DNA of 64,000 nucleotides from Dendrobium chrysotoxum (Eukaryota > Streptophyta > Magnoliopsida > Asparagales > Orchidaceae), in assembly GCA_019925795.1 (NCBI GenBank), contig CM034297.1, forward strand, positions 47,449,941 through 47,513,940. Direction: 5' to 3'. The notes beneath the pieces are model-generated. The model was not told the DNA's origin. It did no database searches and was given only the letters and a program-made list of their open reading frames with translations. Positions within the stretch are counted from its first letter, which is position 1; each line of letters begins with the position of its first letter. A program made the translations under genes and the position numbers. Below are positions 1 to 13,304 of the stretch, piece by piece.

Positions 1-98
1 TAAGTCACTATGCTTTCTCACCTTAAGATTAGATCCTTTAGTGATGGATAATGCTTTTTACAACACCATCCTAATTCCAAAATTCAAAATTAAAATTT
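1..98. repeat. Degenerate repeat unit, first partial copy
   Basis: This stretch (ctttctcaccttaagattag, then tagtgatggata, then caccatcctaattccaaaattc) matches the units at about 850-950 and 1020-1100. The 48-bp minisatellite therefore interrupts a longer array of the same family. No coding potential was seen. Confidence 0.6.
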
Positions 99-660
99 GA
101 TCCTCTATGTGAAGCAAGTTTCCTTCACATACGATCATTCCTGACCTGATCCTCTGTGTAGAGCAAGTTTCCTCTATACATGATCATCCAGACTCGATCC
201 TCTGTGTAGAGTAAGTTTCCTCTATACATGATCATCCAGACTCGATCCTCTGTGTAGAGCAAGTTTCCTCTATACATGATCATCCAGACTCGATCCTCTG
301 TGTAGAGCAAGTTTCCTCTATACATGATCATCCAGGCTCGATCCTTTGTGTAGAGCAAGTTTCCTCTATACATGATCATCCAGACTCGATCCTCTATGTA
401 GAGTAAGTTTCCTCTACACATGATCATCCAGACTAGATCCTATGTGTAGAGCAAGCTTCCTCTACACATGATTAGTCCAGACCTGATACTCTGTGTAGAT
501 CAAGTTTTCTCTACATATGATCATCCAGACTCGATCCTCTGTGTAGAGCAAGTTTCCTCTACATATGATCATCCAGACTCGATCCTCTATGTAAAGTAAG
601 TTTCCTTTACATACGATCACTCCAGACCTGATTCTGTGCGAAGCAATGCTTCCTTCTCAC
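99..660. repeat. 48-bp minisatellite, about 12 units
   Basis: Units begin with gatcctctgtgtagag at about 99, 148, 196, 244, 292, 340, 388, 436, 485, 533, 581 and 630, giving a 48-bp period with few indels. Because 48 is a multiple of three, the minus strand reads as an artificial open frame of 16-residue repeats; I do not regard it as a gene. Each unit contains an inverted repeat, clearest at 443-451 (tgtgtagag) and 460-468 (ctctacaca), so every unit can fold into a 9-bp stem. There are no unique spacers, so it is not a CRISPR array. Tandem repeats upstream of a 3' LTR are known in some large plant Ty3/gypsy elements, and this array may be such a region. Confidence 0.9.
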
Positions 661-1570
661 AGGATCATCTAGTTTTCTTTTCCTTAAGAATAGATATGAG
701 TCATCGTGCTTTCTATCCTTAGCATTAGATCTTCTTGTGGTGGAGCATGCCCTCTATGGCGCCATCCTAGATTTAAAATTCAGATCCGACCTTCTATGGG
801 AAGCAATGCTTCCTTCCCTCAAGGTACTCCAATTTTCTTTTCCTTAAGGACAGATGTGAGTCATCGTGCTTTCTTTCCTTAGGATTAGATCTACTAGTGA
901 TGGATAACACCCTCTGCGGTACCATTCTAGTCTCAAAATTCAAATCCTTAAGCCTGATCTCCTATAGGAAGTAATACCACCTTCCTATGAGATTATCCAG
1001 TTCTCGTTTCCTCAGAGTAAGTATTCTCCTACTCTTAGGATTAGATTCCCCAGTGATGGAATAAGTCCCCTATGGCACCATCCTGGGTTCAATTTTAAAT
1101 TCTCAAATCAAGCTTTTCTTTTCCTCAGAGTAAGCATTCTCCTTCTCTTAGAATCAGACTCCCCAGCGATGGAATAAGTCCCCTGTGGCACCGTCCTGGA
1201 TTCAATCTCAATTTCAAAATCAAACGTTCTTTTCTTTAAGGTTAGGATTCTCCTTCCTTTAAGAATAGATCTACTAGTGGTAGAATACGTTGTCCCCAGC
1301 ACTACCCTAGTATCCTTTCAAATTCACTTTTCTAAGATTAGGATTTCCTTTTCTTTAGAATAAAATCTAGATTCAAACCTTTATAGTTAGGAGTTCTTCC
1401 TTCCTATACAAGACTTCAAAATTTCTTCTCCTTTAGGGATAGATTATTTCTTTCCCTTAGGACTAGACCCACTAGTGGTAGAGTACGCTTTTTCTAGCAC
1501 TACCCTAGTATCCATTCAAACCCCGTTTCCCCAGGGATAAATATCTCTTTCCCTTAGAATCAAAACTCCA
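648..1570. repeat. Degenerate higher-order tandem repeats (100-170 bp units)
   Basis: Blocks share ttccttaggattagatc, then ctagtgatggaataa, then cccctatggcaccatcctgg and a short AT-rich tail. Copies start near 648, 811, 976, 1116, 1231 and beyond, shrinking from about 165 to about 100 bp. Together with 1-98 this is one diverged array. No gene is visible. It is probably an untranslated internal region of the element whose LTR begins at 1647, but the element body lies outside the window. Confidence 0.65.
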
Positions 1571-1596
1571 GACTTGACCAATCTATTCGGTCAACG

Positions 1597-1637
1597 CCAA
1601 TATGTGTAATAGAACTTCATTCTATTACACATATTGG
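1597..1637. other. Perfect 18-bp inverted repeat (hairpin)
   Basis: Left arm 1597-1614 (ccaatatgtgtaatagaa) and right arm 1620-1637 are perfect reverse complements around a 5-base loop (cttca). It lies 10 bases before the LTR-like start at 1647. Its function is unknown; a cruciform, an RNA hairpin near the 3' LTR or a small inserted palindrome are all possible. Confidence 0.85.
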
Positions 1638-1646
1638 GGGTCTATT
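1634..1646 (+). other. Possible polypurine tract before a 3' LTR
   Basis: The short purine run ttggggg, followed by tctatt, sits just upstream of TGTTGACC. Position and G run fit a plus-strand priming site of an LTR retrotransposon read left to right. It is short and interrupted by pyrimidines, so the call is weak. Confidence 0.3.
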
Positions 1647-1674
1647 TGTTGACCTCATTTTTGTATGAGGTCAG

Positions 1675-2880
1675 AATGACCCATCCAGACCCCAGATCAA
1701 TCCTGACCCCAGATCAACACAACTTAAGACCAATCTAGACTCTAGGATCTTCCTAGATTTCAGCCCCTAGGATCTACTCTAGACCCTAGGATTCCTTTAA
1801 GCATCCAGACCCCAGATCACTCCTGACCCCAGATCAACACAACTTAAGACCAATCTAGACTCTAGGATCTTCCTAGATTTCAGTCCCTAGGATCTATTCT
1901 AGACCCTAGGATTCCTTTAAGCTAATCTAGATTCTAGGATCTTCTTAGATTTTAGTCCCTTGGATCTACTCTAAACCCTAGGACTCCTTTAAGCTGATCT
2001 AGATTCTAGGATCTTCTTAGTCCCTAGGAACTACTCTAAACCCTAGGACTCCTTTAAGCTGACTAGATTCTAGGATCTTCTTAGATTTTAGTCCCTAAGA
2101 TTTACTCTAGACCCCAAGACTCCTTTAAGTTAATCTAGATTCTAGGATCTTCTTAGATTTTAATCCCTAGGATCTATTCTAGACCCTAGGATTCCTTCAA
2201 ATTAATCTTGACCCTAGGATAAATATGATCTTAGCTCAATCTAGATTCAAATCAATCTTAATCCCATATTAATTTTAAACTTAGTTCAATTAAATTCCAG
2301 GCTAATTTAAATCCTAGGATCCTTTTAGGCTCTATCCTCTGAGATCTATTTAGGACCTAGGATTCTTCTAGATCATAGATCTTAGGATGTCTAGACCTTG
2401 GGATCCTTATAGTCCCTAAATCCTAGGACTTTCTCATACCCTAGGTTTCTTTTAGATTCCAAAACCTTTTGGCCTTCCTAGGTCTTAAGAATTCTAGAAG
2501 ACCCCAGACTTTAGGGTTTCTTAGATTCTAGAACCTTTCCAGAATCAAGACCTTAGGATCTATCTAGATCCCATGATTCTTCCAGACTCTAGATCATAGG
2601 ACCTTTTTAGACCCTAGGATTCTTTTAGACTCCAGATCATATAATCTTCTTAGACCCTAGGATCTACTCTAGACCCTAGGACTCCTTCAAATTCATTTAG
2701 ATCCTAGGATCATTCTAGATCCCAAATCTTAAGATTCCTAGATCTTAGGATTCTTCTAGATCTTAGGATTCTCCCAGATCCTAAGCCCTAGGATGTTTCC
2801 TAGATTTCAGACCCCTAAGATCTATTCTAGATCCTAGGATTCTTCTAGACTCTCAGTCTTAAGATCTGCCCAGACTCTAG
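1675..2880. repeat. ctaggat-rich tandem repeats in the LTR 5' end
   Basis: A 120-bp unit (cagaccccagatcaatcctg onward) occurs twice, at about 1681-1802 and 1803-1922. It decays into 55-65-bp units rich in gatcttctagat and ccctaggattcctttaag up to about 2880. Short palindromes (ctag, cctagg) are dense. The right copy keeps only a shorter version of this zone (about 52100-52380, reverse complement). Confidence 0.75.
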
Positions 2881-3529
2881 AGCAATCTAGGTCTTAAGAT
2901 CCTCCTAAACTTTAGATCTAACTAGACCCCTGATCTATCTAAATTTCAGATCAATTCATATTTTAAATCAACTCAAATCAGTCTACACCTCAAATAAATT
3001 CAAGCCTTAAATCTTACTATACTCTAGCCCAGGCTCTAGTTTATTCAGCCTCATATCAAACTTTAATCTTAACCTATCATTCATGATGATTCTAAATGAT
3101 CATAAATGATATGGATAATTCAATTCCAATCATTCAAATTAAAAAATCCAGTTCAAATCCATATTTTTAATCCAAATTCTAAGGCCAATGGTCTAAGTCC
3201 TGAAAGCCTTTTCCAGCAAATCTTTGAATATTTTAAAACCCTATTAAATGACCTCTGATTGAAGGTCTATCAATTTCACACTGATGTGATCTATCTCTAG
3301 AGACAACCCTCCAGATTTGAGCTCATTCTGAGGTCTCTAACCCTAAAAACTGAATTGAAATCCAAAGGCTGTAAAATCTTCAAATATTTATAGTCTATGC
3401 CACTGGACCTGCCACCTAGTGGATCCTGACCTTGGAGCCTTCTCTAAACCCTCAAATCACTTCCAGACCCTTGATTATGACCCATTAAGCAATAAACTAT
3501 ATTTTATTGGACTCAATTTGACCCCTAGT

Positions 3530-4260
3530 TGAGCAGGGGTCAAAATGACCAAAATATCCCTATAGGGTGTAAATAGTCATTTGAACCAAATGATCTCCAA
3601 ATCAAATGCAATCACTTCGAGCAAGTTTCAAATGTCAAACCCGACCTATTGGACCCAAAACTAGACCCTGGGTCAATTTGGTTGACAAAGTCAACCAGGT
3701 TGACCAAACAGGCCCTTTAGGGTCAAAACATGTCATTTTGACCAAATGACCTCCCCAGACCTTGGGACCACCTCCATTGGTCTCCAAATATCATTTTGAA
3801 TCTGTTGATTCCATTCCCAGACCATGGACCCATTTGGTTGACCAAGTCAACCAGGGTTGACCTAAAAGGCTCATTAAGGACCCAAATAGTTCATTTTGAC
3901 CAAATGACCTCCCCAGACCTTGAGACCACCACCAGTACACTCAGAATATTATTCTGAACTGGTTGGACCCAATCTATGACCCTCGGTCAACTTGGTTGAC
4001 CAAGTCAACATAGTTGACCCATTAAGCCCATTTTAGACCTAAGTAGGTCATTTGATCCAAATAACCCATTCAAACTCCTGAAACACATCTACCACACTTC
4101 CAGCATCAAATCAAATTTATTAAACCCAAACTCAGGTCCTGGGTCAACCTAGTTGATTAAACCAACCCGGTTTGACCCAAGTACCCCTTAATGTTTTAAA
4201 TGGGTTATTTCAACACACTTGACCTATCAAACCTCTTTCAAGCCTCTAATCAACTCTAAA
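3530..4260. repeat. About 155-bp tandem repeats with ttggttgaccaagtcaacc core
   Basis: Three to four diverged units start near 3668, 3830, 3983 and 4141. Each has a palindromic core (ttggttgaccaagtcaacc), then gacccattaag, then a gtcattttgaccaaatgacc block. The same array is present inverted in the right copy at about 50890-51720, so it is an old part of the LTR. Confidence 0.7.
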
Positions 4261-5099
4261 CCATGGCCTAATCATACCTAAAACCTTGGCCAATCAAATC
4301 TAAGTGTCATTGACGAAAGTTAACTTTAATATTTGGTCAAAACCTTCTCTCTAGCATATCCATTCCTTCAAATTATTCTTTTTTTACTCTTTAGGAAACT
4401 TGCTCAAACTATACCTAAGCATTCTCCCAAGTCCACATCAGCAGGTTTGACCAAGTTGACTGGTCAAATAGTCAAACATAGGCCTTTGAATGGGTCAAAA
4501 GTGGTCAAATACCTTTCTAAATCCACTTCAAACTATTCCAATCTTATTCAACCCATCCAAACAGTTTTCTAAGACCAACCTTGTCACCTAAGCAATCCTA
4601 GTGGCTTTGGACTGGTCAAACAGTCAAAGTAAGGTCTTGGAGTGGTCAAAGATGGTCAAAATCCCTCTTAGACTTAATCCATTCCTTCCTAATCCCCTCC
4701 AGTGGCTTTAAATCACTCTAGAACCTTCCCAGGGCTCATTATAGCCTTTAGATCAAGATCCAATGGCTATCATTGCTCCCATGCTCAAGTGGGGACTAAA
4801 TGGAGCTTTACACCTAGGATGTCCTATAGTCCTTTGATTCCCTTCCATCCCAACAACCCCAGCCAGGTGTCAACCATCAGGGAATAAGGCCAAACAAATC
4901 CTAGCCATCCAAATGGCATGGAGAATAGGGCAATACCCTATTTTGAGCTCTCATTCGAACTCTAGTGCTCTCTCACCTCTTCCAGCCTCTCCAGTCAATC
5001 TCTCTGCTTATTCAACCCCTCCAGCATTCCCTCCTGACCTTCAAACCAAAATCCCACCGTTAAACCTTGCTGGCAGCCAGCTTTCCGCTATAAGGATCT

Positions 5100-5310
5100 C
5101 CGTTTAGCTAAATCCTGGCCGCTCATTTCATACCGCGGGAAATCCAACGGCGCGGAGCTGTTGCTGACTCGGATTAGTGAAACCGTGTCCGCGGTTTCAT
5201 CATTAGGCAATCATTGCCCGCGACGCAATGATTGCACCGCCAGGTAATGATTGGCCGCGGCTTGGACCAGCGAATGGGAAGTTGCCGCGTGTCCCACTAG
5301 CCGGCGCCGG
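5100..5310. other. GC-rich conserved block with repeated atgattg motifs
   Basis: An abrupt GC-rich island lies next to 1.5 kb of nearly pure AT DNA. It carries several caatcattgc and aatgattg inverted pairs, cggattagtgaaacc and a gcgtgtcc motif. The right copy preserves it at 49640-49820 (reverse complement), better than most of the unit. It may be a regulatory core of the LTR; no TATA box is evident. Confidence 0.55.
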
Positions 5311-5319
5311 CGCCGCCAT

Positions 5320-8100
<2,781 letters not shown>

Positions 8101-8102
8101 TA

Positions 8103-8356
8103 GGCTGGACTACTCCCGGCTGCGGGGCTACGTGTCCTTAAAAGGCTTTGTTCCTCGAGCCTGGTGGCTCAACATCACGAATGGATTCTAAGGAGTGTTA
8201 ACACGAAAATGAATTGATTCTTAATGATTTAACTAAATTTAAAATTCTTAATTTAAATACATTAACTTAGTTTATCGGCTGGACTACTCCGGGCTGCGGG
8301 GCTACGTGTCCTAAGGAGGCTTTGTTCCTCGAGCCTGGTGGCACAACGCCACGAAC
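8103..8356. repeat. Two copies of an about 80-bp GC-rich module
   Basis: Copies at 8103-8183 and 8277-8356 share ggctggactactcc, ggctgcggggctacgtgtcc, ggctttgttcctcgagcctg and gtggc, separated by AT-rich DNA. A related but different GC-rich block follows at 8467-8565 (accgggtaccactaggtaac onward). The right LTR keeps part of the third block (46955-47000) but I find neither of the first two there, so they were gained here or lost there. Function unknown. Confidence 0.8.
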
Positions 8357-9240
8357 TGGTTAATGGCAAATTTAAATAAGTTAAGACATTAAAATTAGCA
8401 ACCAACCAACCTTAATTAAAATTTAATCAATCTTTAAACCCTAATTAAACTCAAATTACTTAATTATACCGGGTACCACTAGGTAACCCAGGCCTACGAG
8501 GCTATTAAATTAGCCCCAAGGAAGGTGAAATAAACTTCACGGCCTCGGTGTGCAACAAAGGTGATATCCAATAAACAATCAAAATCAACTTTATAAACAA
8601 TTTTAAACCATTAAGACTTAAACTTCAACTAAAATCTCCCTCAAGCCTTTCAACCAACCAGAACTTTAAATAACTTCAATCAAATTATCCTGCCTAGGAT
8701 ATATCCAAACCACACAACCTACCTCACACACTTTAGCTGGTTTGTTAGGACAACCAACTCTTATCTTAGGCTAGGCCGGTGTTTACTTTTCTGCTATTTG
8801 TGTGTATCGGGTTTTTCGTGGTTTTCATTGCATGCTGGTTGTTAGATTTAAGTAATTAATATTGATGTGATTATTTATTTATTTACTGCACTCTATATTG
8901 ATTGGATTATACGTTAGATCTACCCTTAGGCTAAGAATGATTTATACTAATTCAATCTTATGCAGGTGGTCATACTCTTACAGGGCATTAATAAAGGGGG
9001 AAAATTCATAAATAATAAATTGCACAGGTGCTCCAGAAAATTGCTTAAGTTCCCCTTTAAAATTAAAAGAGCATGGCCAAGTGTGGCTGTGACTCAGCAT
9101 TTTTTTTAAAAGATCTCAAATATATAACTGCTTGGGATGTCAAATATAACTGCTGATTATTAGGATAACCCTGCAGGATCGAGTCTAGATTTTTAATTTT
9201 CATTGATGTAATTTGAATGTATTTAAGTTGTAAATATGTT

Positions 9241-9450
9241 AAGTGCTTTGAGATTGGGATGTTTAAACATCCAATTTGGAACCCAAAGAGGAAGGGATAT
9301 CCCTTATGGGAGAGTTCCTATCCATTTGGAGATCCAAATTAGGATGACTTTCAAAGTATCAAAAGAGAAAAGATAACACCCATATTCAGGGGGAGTTTCT
9401 TTTTGTTTGGATATCCGGACCCGACGATCCAAGGAGTTCTAGAAGGACGA
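9241..9450. other. Conserved block with ggatatcc and inverted words
   Basis: This block contains gggatgtttaaacatcc, ggatatccc, agagttcctatccatttgg and ggatatccgg. It matches the reverse complement of 46080-46290 well, although flanking DNA has drifted. The words atccaatttgg and ccaaattagg are nearly inverted. Conservation suggests a constrained non-coding segment. No protein is visible on either strand. Confidence 0.5.
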
Positions 9451-10698
9451 AGAAGTGAAGAACAAGAAGACCCATTCTCAAAGTCACTTGAGTCTTAGGA
9501 GTAGAATCTGGGTTGTAGTCAGTGGTGCCCGGCCACTTTACTTTTCCTGCAGACCCTGAGTTGTATAATTAAGTGGCACTTACCACATGGACTTTCAATT
9601 TGAGTATTTATTTAATTAATTTAATTATTTTATTGATTTGATTGATGTTGATTGTGATTAAAGACTTGCCTGCTTATATTAGTTTTTTTGGCGATCTTGC
9701 AAGTCGTATTTGATTTAGCCTGGAATCCGATCAGAGGCTCGTGAGGGTACGGTCAAAACTATTTCTACTTAAATAAAATTTAAAAATATTAGGCTCAGAT
9801 AGTAACTCTAATGCTTTTAAGAAGTAAGCCCGGGACCGTCGGGGATTTTTCATGTATACATATTAAAACTTCTCTTCCGTGTTACGCACCTCCCCACCTG
9901 TGGGTTTTGGCAGACCACCTGACCTATTAGGGTGCAGTTCTGTCCAAGGGGATGTTGTGCAATCCCTAGGATAAAATTTATTTTTAAGCCTAATTTTTAA
10001 TACTGTTTCATTCTGATTTCAAAGCATTCGAGTCAACTAGCATGTATTGCATTAGTAATAAATTAAAATTGAGTCTAATTCTTAATTGCATTTTTAGCTT
10101 AAGCATTTCACCCAACATATATCAAAGGGTCAATTAGGAATCTGCTCTAGATGTCAACCCCAACTCCTCAAAAATCAATCTTAAACAATGTCCCTAACCA
10201 CTCTTTCATAAAAGACCGGACAACATGGTTTTCAAGCGCTTAGGTGGTTTAGCTGGCTCCCCAATCCAAGCCTGGGTAAGTCCAGGATTGCATTTCATTA
10301 GTTAGGATCCGGGTCACTGATTCTCAGCACCCATTTTTATACTTAGGTTCTGAGGTATATCTTCAATCCTAAGACCTCAACCTTCCGGGAATCTAATTCC
10401 CACTTTCTAATAAAATTGATCATTTAAACTAAATATCTCTTTCAATCAAATTTAAGCCCAACACTTAGGATAGGTTGGGGTGTTTCTGAAGTAATTCAGA
10501 ATCTCAAAACACTTCCTACCCTTTCTCCTTTGACTCCAAAAATAACTGTTCCAATTTGATCTATTCCCGATTGAAAATTCCAAGCCTTAACCTCATTTGA
10601 CATCAAACTTTGAAATTTAAATAAAATTTGTATCACTATTTTAATCGAGAGTTTTCGTAGGAAATTTTTTGGTTTCCTACGATGTAATTAACTACGAG

Positions 10699-11261
10699 TA
10701 GGGGTGTCAAATTTTGACACGACACGAAAACCCGACCCGAAATTTTCGGGTTTGACCCGACCCGTTTCTCAAATCGGTCAGGTTCGGGTTGCAAAAATCG
10801 ACCCGTTTGAAAAATGGGTCAGGTTCGAGTTGACCCGGCGGGTTGCCGGGTCATCCCGTTTAATTAAAAAAAAAAATTTCCGGCCTTTCCCGTGCCCGCT
10901 GCCCGCGCCCGCTGCCCCGCTGCCGCAAGTCCGGGCCCGCTGCCCCGCTCCCGCTGCCCCGCGCGCCGCGCCCCACTGCCCCGCTGCCCCCGCGCCCGCG
11001 CCTGTTGCCCCGCTGCCGCGTGGCCGCCCCCACTGCCCCGTGCCCGCTGGCCGCTGCCCGCGCCCCACGCTGCCTCGCTGCTGCGTGTCACGTGGCTTCT
11101 CGTATCGGGTCGAGTCAACCCGACAACCCGCCAGGTCCAGTTCGGGTTTAGATTTTCGACCCGTTTTCCTACCCGGGTCGGGTTAGGGTCGACCCGTTTA
11201 TAACGTGGGTCATTCCGGGTTCAACCTGAACCCAACCCCTGACCCAAATTTGACACCCATA
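10699..11261. mobile_element. hAT-like non-autonomous element with GC-rich filler
   Basis: Terminal inverted repeats taggggtgtcaaattt and the complement of aaatttgacacccata are flanked by an 8-bp duplication, actacgag (10691-10698 and 11262-11269). The uninterrupted sequence is preserved in the right LTR copy near 44860-44880, which confirms an insertion. The ends carry many cccgacccg and cgggtcgggtt words. The middle (about 10880-11095) is a low-complexity run of ccgctgcccc-like words that gives spurious alanine/proline/arginine-rich open frames on both strands. The 8-bp duplication fits the hAT superfamily; no transposase is encoded. Confidence 0.85.
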
Positions 11262-11748
11262 ACTACGAGGGCCTACGCTCATAGGAGATTTAGAAACCCA
11301 GACTTGATTTTCAAAATCAAACTTTTCAAAATGTTCATTAATCATCTTTGGGAAATTCAAACCTAACAATCATTATCATCATTCTCAAATGATTAATAAT
11401 AAATGATATTTTCTTTTTTTTGGATAGATATGTCATTCTATTATTAAAACTTTGATATAAAATTAATGATTTCTTTGCTAGATTATTATAGTCAAACATT
11501 GGATTAAACATCACTTTGATCTTTCGAGATCACATATTGTTTCTCCTTGAGTTTGATTACAATAATCAGGATAAATTCAAAGGTTTGTAATCTGAACCTA
11601 TTAGGGAAAGATATGTTCACCTTTCGAGGTGATATATCATTCATAATAAGTGTTCGATTATAAAATTAAAATTCTAGAAATTAAGCATTTCCCAAAGAAA
11701 GTTAAACCTTTTTCAAAACTAATATTTTTTTCAATCAAATCAACTATT

Positions 11749-12725
11749 TGACTGATAAGAAGATGAGAGCTGCCACATTGTTTGTCTTGCTTAGCTATGA
11801 TGAAGTTGAGTCATATAAAAACATAAGTTAACTTATTCATATATTTGTTACTAATAAATCAAAACTATTTAAAATTTGTATGAGTTTCATTAATATTTTG
11901 AGTACATCAATATTAGTAGAAGTCCAAAAGATAGTGGAAACATGATTTCCAAATTGGTTCAAAAATGTAATATATATTTTGACTATTCATTTCTACGCAT
12001 TTATCTTAATTAGTTAACACAGTAGTCAATATACATGCTACTAATATACAAATATTTGATCAACCAATTAGGTTCATACACAAGGTAGTAATTTATAATA
12101 TCATAGAATACTGGATCTGGCTTGGGTACCGCGTATATTAGTGAAATATTGGCTAATTTTTTTGGTTAATGGCTACAAAATTCAAACCAAATTTTGGTAT
12201 TAAGGTAGGATGACAGATGATTTTGGTGTTTATGTAAGAGAGAACACCCATACAGGTAATGATTCTAAGTATTATAAGAAGTATTATTGTTGGAATATCT
12301 AATTGTTAGGAATTATATATATCTTTTTAATTATGACTGGTTTGATCTTGTGTAGAATAGAGGTACAAGTGTACATTATTAAAGCAGGGTAGGATATATA
12401 AAAAGTTTGACTCATTGATCATTGCTAGCTTAGCAAGCCAAATAAAATTTTCTAATAATCTAAGTAGATGATGAGGTAAACAAGATTGGCTCGTAGTTAT
12501 GAAGACCAAACCTAGGGGAGTCATTGAGAAAACCACATCAATACTACTAGCACATCAAGAAGAGCTTATATCAAACTTAAAAGATCTTACTAACAAGATG
12601 GACGATTAAATTGTAACTAATGATATTGAGTTATAAATAGAGGAAGTAGATTTAAATATAGAGGGAAGTCACGAGGAATTTGATAGTGATGAAGATGTAC
12701 ATCATATGGAAGTGAATCAGTAAAT
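11749..12725 (+). pseudogene. TNP2-like CACTA transposase, C-terminal relic
   Basis: TNP2 is the catalytic transposase of CACTA elements and acts in the nucleus on the terminal repeats. Broken frames here give fragments typical of its C-terminal part (DUF4216-like region): FVNGYKIQTK, then DDFGVYVRENTHTG, then a segment ending GKQDWLVVMKTKPRG. An acidic tail (EEVDLNIEGSHEE) follows. The last portion, from 12400, is nearly parallel to 57425-57754 in CACTA-B. Stops and frameshifts are numerous, and everything upstream of 11749 is lost to the giant LTR. The identity is inferred from motif resemblance. Confidence 0.7.
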
Positions 12726-12964
12726 GATTAGTAAACATAAGATAAATATATTTAATAATTTTTTACAATCAATTATAAATCAATATTTTTTATTAATAAT
12801 ATGATTTATTTTTAACAGCATAGCAATAGTTACTTCAGTTATTTTATTATTACTCTACTTTAGTTATTTTTTGTTGCTCTATTTTAGTTATTTTATTATT
12901 TTTTAATTTATATTAAATATTTATTATAATTTATGTTGTTAATATTTCTTTAATATTTTTATAA
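12726..12964. other. AT-rich spacer between the two CACTA-A genes
   Basis: No gene is visible. The same kind of spacer occurs at 57755-57907 in CACTA-B. Confidence 0.6.
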
Positions 12965-13304
12965 ATGACTTCTAGTGATGAGCCTCATCGGGGATCGATC
13001 AAGAACATTTTTGGTAGGCATAAGAAGGTGACTAATGGCTCCGCTAATAGGTTTATACGTACTGAGGAGACCTTTTCTTCTCAGCCTACTACTCAGAGTC
13101 AGCCTAACCCGCCTTTACCTAGCCCTCCAGCCAGTAGTCCATAGTTTTACTCACTAAATCTATGCTTTTCATTATTAGATGCCACGTACAGTACTCCCTT
13201 TTACCCTTACTACACCCCGCCACCTTCTTGTGGAGGTCCTCTAAGTTATCCATGTCCAGCATCTGTCCTGCCATTCCATCCCCCACCACCCCCTTAGCCC
13301 TTTG
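12965..13304 (+). pseudogene. Transposase_24-like second CACTA gene, first exon
   Basis: The frame starts at 12965 with MTSSDEPHRGSIKNIFGRHK, runs through a serine/glutamine/proline-rich segment (SSQPTTQSQPNPPLPSPP) and reaches a stop near 13142, with proline-rich coding continuing after it (YPYYTPPPS). The same layout is at 57908 in CACTA-B. Such proteins (plant En/Spm Transposase_24 family) accompany TNP2 and are thought to bind subterminal repeats. The exon is cut at 13304 by the outer Sirevirus. The gene resumes at 36239. Confidence 0.7.

Noticed and set aside
99..660. CRISPR array or a repetitive protein gene on the minus strand
   Set aside because: Units are directly adjacent with no unique spacers, the organism is a plant, and the open frame follows simply from a 48-bp period.
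4333..5107. Short open frames inside the left giant LTR
   Set aside because: The corresponding places in the right copy do not keep the frames, and no protein motif is seen.
9526..9545. tggtgcccggccac as a primer binding site ending a shorter LTR at about 9524
   Set aside because: The motif is not preserved in the right copy (near 45975), and the right unit continues to 44396 with its target duplication, so the unit boundary is not here.
10704..11203. Proline/alanine/arginine-rich open frames of 84-160 codons on both strands
   Set aside because: They come from the ccgctgcccc simple-sequence filler of a non-autonomous hAT-like element; several overlapping frames are open for compositional reasons.
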